From the NCBI GenBank assembly GCA_030544235.1, contig CM060472.1, forward strand, positions 15,683,654-15,747,653: DNA of 64,000 nucleotides. Reading direction: 5' to 3'. The notes below the pieces were generated by a model. That model saw only the letters and a program-made list of their open reading frames with translations. It made no database searches and was not told where the DNA came from. Below are positions 60,201 to 64,000 of this stretch, piece after piece (the first letter of the stretch is position 1; every line of letters starts with the position of its first letter). The position numbers and the translations under genes were made by a program. Source of the DNA: Lepturacanthus savala (taxonomy: Eukaryota; Chordata; Actinopteri; Scombriformes; Trichiuridae).

Positions 60201-63200
60201 CATAATTATCTCCTACAGTCATGCTTCCAATTAAAATTGACCTTGAAGCGTCCAGCATGAGAACCAGCGGTGGAGATAGGAAACCATCAGAATCACTTAC
60301 GATAACGCCTGTGGCGCCCTGTCTGCCCGGGGGCCCATCTTTGCCTGGGAGTCCCTGTGGAAGGGAAGAGCGTCAGTGTGTTGGAACGTCAAGTCTTCAC
60401 ATGGAATTGTCTTTGGTTTTTGTTTTTCACCAATTTATTGTCCCCTTCAGACAGTTGCAGGCTTGGCTCATTCCATTCTGCTGCATTTCAAGGTCAGATA
60501 AGGATTTGGGAAATAATATATTTGGAAATGTGTTGCAGCAGTGGTTAGAGTACAAGTATATAAAATATGTAGTAGTACGCTGCAAAAAATGAAATCTTAA
60601 CCTCTGAGAAATCTAATCTTAATCTTAAATGAAAATATCTTGTATTTGATTAGTCCAATGGCCTTATTCCATTGGCAGATAACTTAGCTAATTCAAGTTT
60701 TTATTTAGGATTACATTGACTTTGTGTCTTTTTATATAGTATTTTTTACTTTTTAATCTCATATTGTTTAATTTGTATTTATTTATTTTAATATTTTGTC
60801 TATGTTTGCTCATATACTGCAAAAAAAATAGAATCTTAAGTGAAAATCCATTGGAAGATATTTTTTTTATTTTTTCAAGAAAGTTTTTCTTCTTGATTAT
60901 GGTCAAGAAAAAAACTGTATGAGCAAACAGTCAAAAAACCATAAGTTAAATATTCAAGAATACCGTATTAGATAAAAAGAAAAATATGACTTAAAAAGAC
61001 ATAAAAAGATTAAAAAGCCAAACAACGTGATCTTATATCTTAAACTGACAAAAATCAGCAAAACATCAAATAATTTAATTTATCTGAAATTGGAATAAGA
61101 TCAACTTAATTAACATTGGACTAATTTTACCAAATACAAGACATTTTCATTTGCTAAGATTTCATTTTTTGCAGTGGTAGCAGCAATAATAGGAGCATAA
61201 ATAAAAATAATTCTTTAGACTTGTCTTTTAAGAGTATTGATGTTAACATTCAGAACTTATTTTACTATGATTTTATGATTTTTTTTACTGTTTCTACTTT
61301 AATTGGAACAAATAAAATTGTCTCCCACCCACCGGACAATAAAGTTTCCTGAGTTTCCTTATTGATATGTCACTTTTCAAAAACCAGGGTTGCAAGGTGC
61401 TTCATGAAGTGCAAATGCAAACGTACAGCAACAAAAGCACATGCTTCATTCAACGACAAACAGAAAATTATTAAGATAATAAAAACAAAGAAAAACAAAT
61501 GAGGTGGAGGAAACATCACTGAGACATCTTCAGAAAAAGGGAAAAGTGGGTCTTAACATCAGAGTTTGCTGAGCTGACCTTCAGGGAGAAAGCAGCAGAG
61601 TGGAAGAAGAAGCAGTAATAACAAGTATAAGTAGTATTAGCAGCATATGTATCATAGATAGTAGCAGCAGCTAGAGTTAGGGTATTAGTGGTAGTTTTAA
61701 CAGGTCCATATGTACTAGTAGTAGTAGTATACTAGTAATAACAAATGAGTTTGCAGTGACTTACTCTGGGTCCTGCAGGTCCTCCTCTGCCTGGATCTCC
61801 AGGTCTACCAGCAATTCCCTGAAACATTAAGATGACAAGTCTTAATTTAAGATAATATAAGATAATTCAAGATAATTCTACTCCGTATTGGACTAATTAT
61901 ACCAAAAACAAGATATTTTCACTTGAATTCCATTCTTTACAGTGTATGCTAATGTTATAAATTGTTATTTTTTCCCACCACTCCTGCAGACGCTGGTCTG
62001 TTTAAATAAAAAAAGGTAAAGATTAAACACTGTAACATTGCAGCTTGCTGTATACTGTCACAAACTCACATAGGGATTGATTTGAATCACAGAGATCAAC
62101 CTTTTGCAAATGGCACCATTATTCAAAGTCTGACAATTGTTTGCTTCTCAAAGGTCATATTAGTCACAGGAATGTGCAGTAGTGCAGTAATTACTGGTGG
62201 GAGGCTCTGTTCAAGCCTCTGAAGCAGCACACTGGCCCTGGTCCTTCACTAACAATGTTATTAATTTCCTGTCCAAAAAACAAACAAACCAGAAAACTAC
62301 ACAACTACTAAAGTATTTCTCAGCTTGACATCAACACAAACAACTTTTACATCATGTGATTTTACTGATTGACAGATGATAAGCAGCTGTTAGATTCTAA
62401 CAGACAGAGACAGAACTTTACCCTTCACCTAAATGCAGTAGTGGAAAATAACTAAGTATAGTAAATTATCTACTGAGTTCTATACCATTTGATGCTACTT
62501 ATACTTCACTTCACTGCATTTATCTAAGAGTTTTTGTTATTTTCAGATACAGATTTTAATATGTTGCATACAACAAATAACTTTAATATTCTATTATCTA
62601 TATTCAATTAAGTCTGCATAAGCAGTACTTTCAGTTCATGTTGCAGATAATAGTTCTGTACTTCTAATTAATATTTTAAATTCTGTACTTATTTAGTACT
62701 TATTGAGTATTTCTTTTTTTTTTTTTTACTGAACTTTGCCTAAACCAGTAGAGCTGCAACAATCAGTTGATTAATTGCTTAGTTGCAAACTATTAATCAC
62801 TAATTTTTGTGATAATCGATTAATCAATTTCAGTCATTTTTAAGAAGAAAATGTCCAAATTCTCTGGTTTCAGCTTATCTCAAGTCTTCCTTCATAGTAA
62901 ACTGTGATCACCATTTTACACCATTTTATGAACCAACAAGTAATCGATCACCCATTTCAACAATTGATAGTTTAATCTATCGTTACCTGCGTTCCTTGTT
63001 GTCCAGAATCACCTTTCTGTCCTCTCTCACCTGGAGCACCCTGCAGATAGCAAAAATACGTACATTTATTTATTTAGTTCAGTTTCTATGTAAATTGTAT
63101 GAAATAATAGGTAAAAACACAATAGATCTACTAAAAATGAAAAGTATGACATGAAGTCATACTTTTCATATGATTGAAACAAATAAACGCCCTGGCTATT

Positions 63201-63435
63201 ATTCGGTAATTTACGGTAAATCTGAGACAAACATGTTAAAGCAGTTTTATATTTCATGACATATTCCTGAAGAAAAATGCCTATGAACGTGTGGATTGAC
63301 GCTATGAGAACTATCCGGATGTGGACTGTTAAGTCTTACTGGGGCTCCAATGATTGAGCGTCCACTGGGTCCCTGTGGTCCCTGGGATCCCTGAGGTCCT
63401 GGTACGCCCACGTCACCCACTGGACCGGCCGGGCC
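45337..63435 (-). CDS. col12a1: FACIT collagen alpha chain, C-terminal part (collagen XII-like), 11 exons, 5' end outside window
   Basis: This is an extracellular fibril-associated collagen that sits on collagen I-type fibrils. The exons, read on the minus strand, are 63435-63340, 63040-62987, 61818-61765, 60354-60301, 60072-60001, 56212-56177, 53027-52961, 51698-51510, 51058-50981, 50758-50603 and 45599-45337. All have AG/GT borders and compatible phases, and total 1119 nt (372 residues plus TGA). Residues 1-122 are Gly-X-Y (COL2, broken by two Ile at 28-29); 123-168 are NC2; 169-271 are COL1 with imperfections at 220-221 and 237-238; C274 and C279 form the FACIT C-x4-C trimerisation motif; 272-372 are NC1. 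From memory, the NC2 stretch CEQLIQSHMARY and the following SIRTV resemble vertebrate collagen XII. Collagen XIV is the main alternative, and which teleost duplicate this is cannot be told. The N-terminal VWA, fibronectin III and TSPN domains would lie beyond 64000. Confidence 0.85.
47300..47322 (-). CDS. Candidate alternative terminal exon giving a short NC1 tail
   Basis: Inside the 5-kb last intron there is a minus-strand acceptor with a good pyrimidine tract (CTCCCTCTTCCCAACAG). If spliced from the phase-1 donor at 50603, it reads AEYIGGS and then TGA at 47302-47300. The predicted NC1 would be only about 20 residues (YCDQNSCVGYNVGAEYIGGS). Collagen XII is known to have long and short NC1 splice forms, which makes this plausible. 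The block is GC-rich (47150-47330) against AT-rich surroundings. AATAAA signals lie about 300 nt further on, within a dispersed repeat. No transcript evidence is available here. Confidence 0.3.
47497..47509 (-). promoter_or_regulatory. DR1 nuclear-receptor-type site
   Basis: AGGTTAAAGGTCA on the minus strand matches the DR1 arrangement (two AGGTCA-like half sites, spacer of 1) bound by RXR/HNF4/PPAR-type receptors. It lies in the last collagen intron next to a GC-rich block with TGACGT-like motifs at 47440-47460. Occupancy is unknown. Confidence 0.3.
47713..47761. repeat. (ATCT)n microsatellite
   Basis: Twelve perfect ATCT units inside a family A MITE copy in the last collagen intron. Confidence 0.95.
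48166..48221. repeat. (GT)n microsatellite
   Basis: About 28 GT units in the last collagen intron. Confidence 0.95.
50603..50758 (-). CDS. col12a1: Collagen exon (end of COL1 and cysteine knot), 156 nt
   Basis: Acceptor CCTCTCAG, donor GTACGC, phase 1 at both ends. It begins GAQGQGRPG, so a second imperfection (GQ) lies in COL1, then runs as Gly-X-Y to GPPGYCDQNSCVGYNVG. The two cysteines four residues apart at the COL1/NC1 junction are the conserved FACIT motif for disulphide-linked trimer assembly. The next known exon is 5.0 kb away. Confidence 0.92.
50981..51058 (-). CDS. col12a1: Collagen exon (COL1), 78 nt
   Basis: Phase 1 at both ends, donor GTAACC. It encodes GQPGEKGDKGSPGVGVQGPR then GPIGPP. 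The step GSP-GV-GVQ is a one-residue loss in the Gly-X-Y register, one of two COL1 imperfections. The acceptor is preceded by a pure TG/TA repeat ending in TCCAG instead of an ordinary mixed polypyrimidine tract. Confidence 0.9.
51061..51093. repeat. (CA)n microsatellite at a collagen splice acceptor
   Basis: CA repeat (TG on the coding strand) that ends two bases from the acceptor dinucleotide of exon 50981-51058. Confidence 0.9.
51510..51698 (-). CDS. col12a1: Collagen exon (NC2 to COL1), 189 nt
   Basis: Acceptor CCTCAG, donor GTGAGA, phase 1 at both ends. It opens with HMARYNSILNHVPS and SIRTVP (end of NC2), then switches to Gly-X-Y at GPPGEPGRNG, the start of COL1. It ends GQNGQPGERG, shared with the next exon. 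It is the longest collagenous exon here, as expected for the fused NC2/COL1 exon of FACITs. Confidence 0.92.
52961..53027 (-). CDS. col12a1: Collagen exon (start of NC2), 67 nt
   Basis: Acceptor TTTTCAG, donor GTGAGT. It starts in phase 0 and ends in phase 1. It encodes GDVQSTASVEAIARQVCEQL followed by IQ, the first half of the noncollagenous NC2 spacer, with one cysteine. The EAIARQVCEQLIQ stretch is the best family marker in the window for collagen XII/XIV. Confidence 0.9.
53482..53670. mobile_element. MITE-like element, family A (best complete copy)
   Basis: Terminal inverted repeats CACTGCAAAAAATGA and ...TTATTTTTTGCAGTG are flanked on both sides by TA, as for a TA-targeting DNA transposon derivative. 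The inner parts also mirror each other (TCTTAACAAGTGAAAATATC; ACAAGATATTTCC). Other copies or pieces: 33592-34080 with 35275-35364, 44310-44425 with 44735-44812, 46445-46685, 47560-47870, 49893-50292, 51283-51455, 52285-52623, 52640-52938, 53938-54006, 60576-61176 and 61855-61940. Confidence 0.65.
55640..55700. repeat. Short dispersed repeat (TTTATTTATATAGCACTTTT type)
   Basis: A phrase very common at the ends of fish retroelement fragments. A related piece (TTATTTATAGAACGCTTTTC) lies at 46998-47045. Confidence 0.4.
56177..56212 (-). CDS. col12a1: Collagen exon (end of COL2), 36 nt
   Basis: Acceptor TTGCAG, donor GTAAAT, phase 0. It encodes GLPGSKGDKGER, the last four triplets of COL2. It is flanked by the two largest visible COL2/NC2 introns (3.8 and 3.1 kb). 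Confidence 0.9.
57050..58552 (+). mobile_element. Decayed L2-like LINE fragment (reverse transcriptase to 3' end)
   Basis: Translating the plus strand gives broken reverse-transcriptase motifs: GVPQGSILG, then FADDMQIYL, the catalytic-site motif of this LINE group, and further down LGMLIESDLTFSSHI. Stops and frameshifts are frequent, so it is inactive. The end (about 58490-58552) resembles an L2-type tail. It lies antisense in the 3.8-kb collagen intron and contains an internal inverted duplication (57248-57404). Confidence 0.75.
59396..59590. repeat. Short tandem repeat, about 37-bp unit
   Basis: Five or so units built on GGCTCCTAGAGGGCACTTTA and ACATGCTTTT within the 3.8-kb collagen intron. 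Confidence 0.75.
59665..59710. repeat. Perfect 23-bp tandem duplication
   Basis: CAGATAAACCCGTGGACCTT plus CAC occurs twice with no spacer and no mismatch, so it is recent. Confidence 0.9.
60001..60072 (-). CDS. col12a1: Collagen exon (COL2), 72 nt
   Basis: Acceptor ...CTCCTCAG, donor GTGAGT, phase 0. It encodes 24 residues of Gly-X-Y that begin GNPGAPGAPG and end GELGPP. The preceding intron is only 228 nt. Confidence 0.92.
60301..60354 (-). CDS. col12a1: Collagen exon (COL2), 54 nt
   Basis: Acceptor CCACAG, donor GTAAGT, phase 0. It encodes GLPGKDGPPGRQGATGVI, six Gly-X-Y triplets. Confidence 0.92.
61765..61818 (-). CDS. col12a1: Collagen exon (COL2), 54 nt
   Basis: Acceptor ...TGTTTCAG, donor GTAAGT, phase 0. 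It encodes GIAGRPGDPGRGGPAGPR, six Gly-X-Y triplets. The region upstream of its acceptor is made of the right end of a MITE-like repeat. Confidence 0.92.
62987..63040 (-). CDS. col12a1: Collagen exon (COL2), 54 nt
   Basis: Acceptor CTGCAG, donor GTAACG, phase 0. It encodes 18 residues, GAPGERGQKGDSGQQGTQ, an unbroken run of six Gly-X-Y triplets; 54 nt is the classic collagen exon length. A dispersed repeat lies directly beside its donor (62740-62985). Confidence 0.92.
63340..63435 (-). CDS. col12a1: Collagen exon (COL2), 96 nt
   Basis: Phase 0 at both ends, with acceptor ...CCGCAG and donor GTAAGA. It encodes 32 residues of Gly-X-Y ending GRSIIGAP, so the helix repeat is interrupted by two extra Ile after GRS. 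It is the most 5' exon visible; upstream exons must lie beyond 64000. Confidence 0.9.
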
Positions 63436-63837
63436 CTGCGGACAGAGACACAGATGTGTGTTATAACCTCTCCTGAAGGCTGACAGCTGAGTGGTTAAAC
63501 CCACAGCAGGTCCGCAGACCTGCATGTGAGCTAAAAAGCAGCAATTTCAGCCGTTTCCAGCATCAATCGGAACGGAATAAAGGAGTGCAGACGAGGGTCA
63601 AGGTGAGCCCATCTCAGAACTACTCAGGAGGAAGCTTGTCAGTAATTGCAGCGTGCTCACACATGTCAGAGGACTGTCGACCAGCGTGTAAAGTGTTAGA
63701 AGTGTCTGATGAAATTGAACATCACCACATGAAGCTGTTTATTTTTAACCCTTTTGGATGAAGTTAAATCTCAGCTCCTAAGTAGAATGCATGATGGAAG
63801 ACTCTTTTTCTCCTAAGTCTTTTTTTCTGGTTCTACT

Positions 63838-63935
63838 AGTGCAGTGCCTTCAGGAAATATGTATTCATATAGAAAATTGGAAGCAAATTATATGGTAAGA
63901 CATGGAAATACATTGAGATAAGGAGATGAGTGCAT
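63838..63935. repeat. Dispersed repeat, copy 2 of 2
   Basis: GCAGTGCCTTCAGGAAATAT with TATAGAAAATTGGAAG is the counterpart of 31205-31370. It lies in the collagen intron upstream of the first visible exon. Confidence 0.45.
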
Positions 63936-64000
63936 GTTGATCTTTCACTCTCTGTGGTTCTCTGTGCATGTGAGTGAGAGTGACAGAATGACATTGGGGG

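Overview
The window looks like euchromatic DNA from a ray-finned (probably percomorph) teleost. It is AT-rich and packed with CA/TG microsatellites, small dispersed repeats, a tRNA-derived SINE and decayed LINE fragments of the kinds common in fish. Its one recognisable protein-coding gene is split by short introns. There are no operons, CRISPR arrays, phage genes or recognised tRNA/rRNA genes.

The gene is the 3' end of a FACIT collagen on the minus strand (63435 down to 45337; 5' exons lie beyond 64000). Eleven exons with matching splice phases sum to 1119 nt, or 372 residues plus a stop. In order they encode most of COL2, NC2, a 103-residue COL1 with two Gly-X-Y imperfections, the FACIT two-cysteine knot (C-x4-C) and a 101-residue NC1 tail that is first acidic, then strongly basic. 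From memory of the family, the NC2/COL1 sequence fits collagen XII best, with collagen XIV the main alternative.

Layout: 1-25 kb is noncoding, with dispersed repeats, a telomere-like block (7.0-7.4 kb) and several GC-richer islands that look like conserved noncoding or promoter-type DNA (3.0-3.2, 5.0-5.3, 5.6-6.1, 8.56-8.80, 16.5-16.7, 18.1-18.6 and 25.0-25.7 kb). At 25.9-27.5 kb there is a diverged tandem array whose copies lose CpGs away from a CpG island at 27.55-28.92 kb. That island carries promoter motifs and a good minus-strand splice donor, suggesting the untranslated first exon of a second minus-strand gene whose coding exons I cannot see. From 29 to 43 kb the sequence is repeat-rich and intergenic, with a LINE fragment, a 56-bp minisatellite with a 225-bp higher-order period, and a SINE with clean target-site duplications. 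From 43 kb to the end lie the collagen 3' region, exons and introns; the introns are crowded with one MITE-like family and hold an antisense L2-like LINE.

I see no new enzymatic or defence system. The most interesting points are a possible alternative terminal exon giving a short NC1 tail, repeats lying against collagen splice sites, the CpG-decay array, and the orphan promoter.
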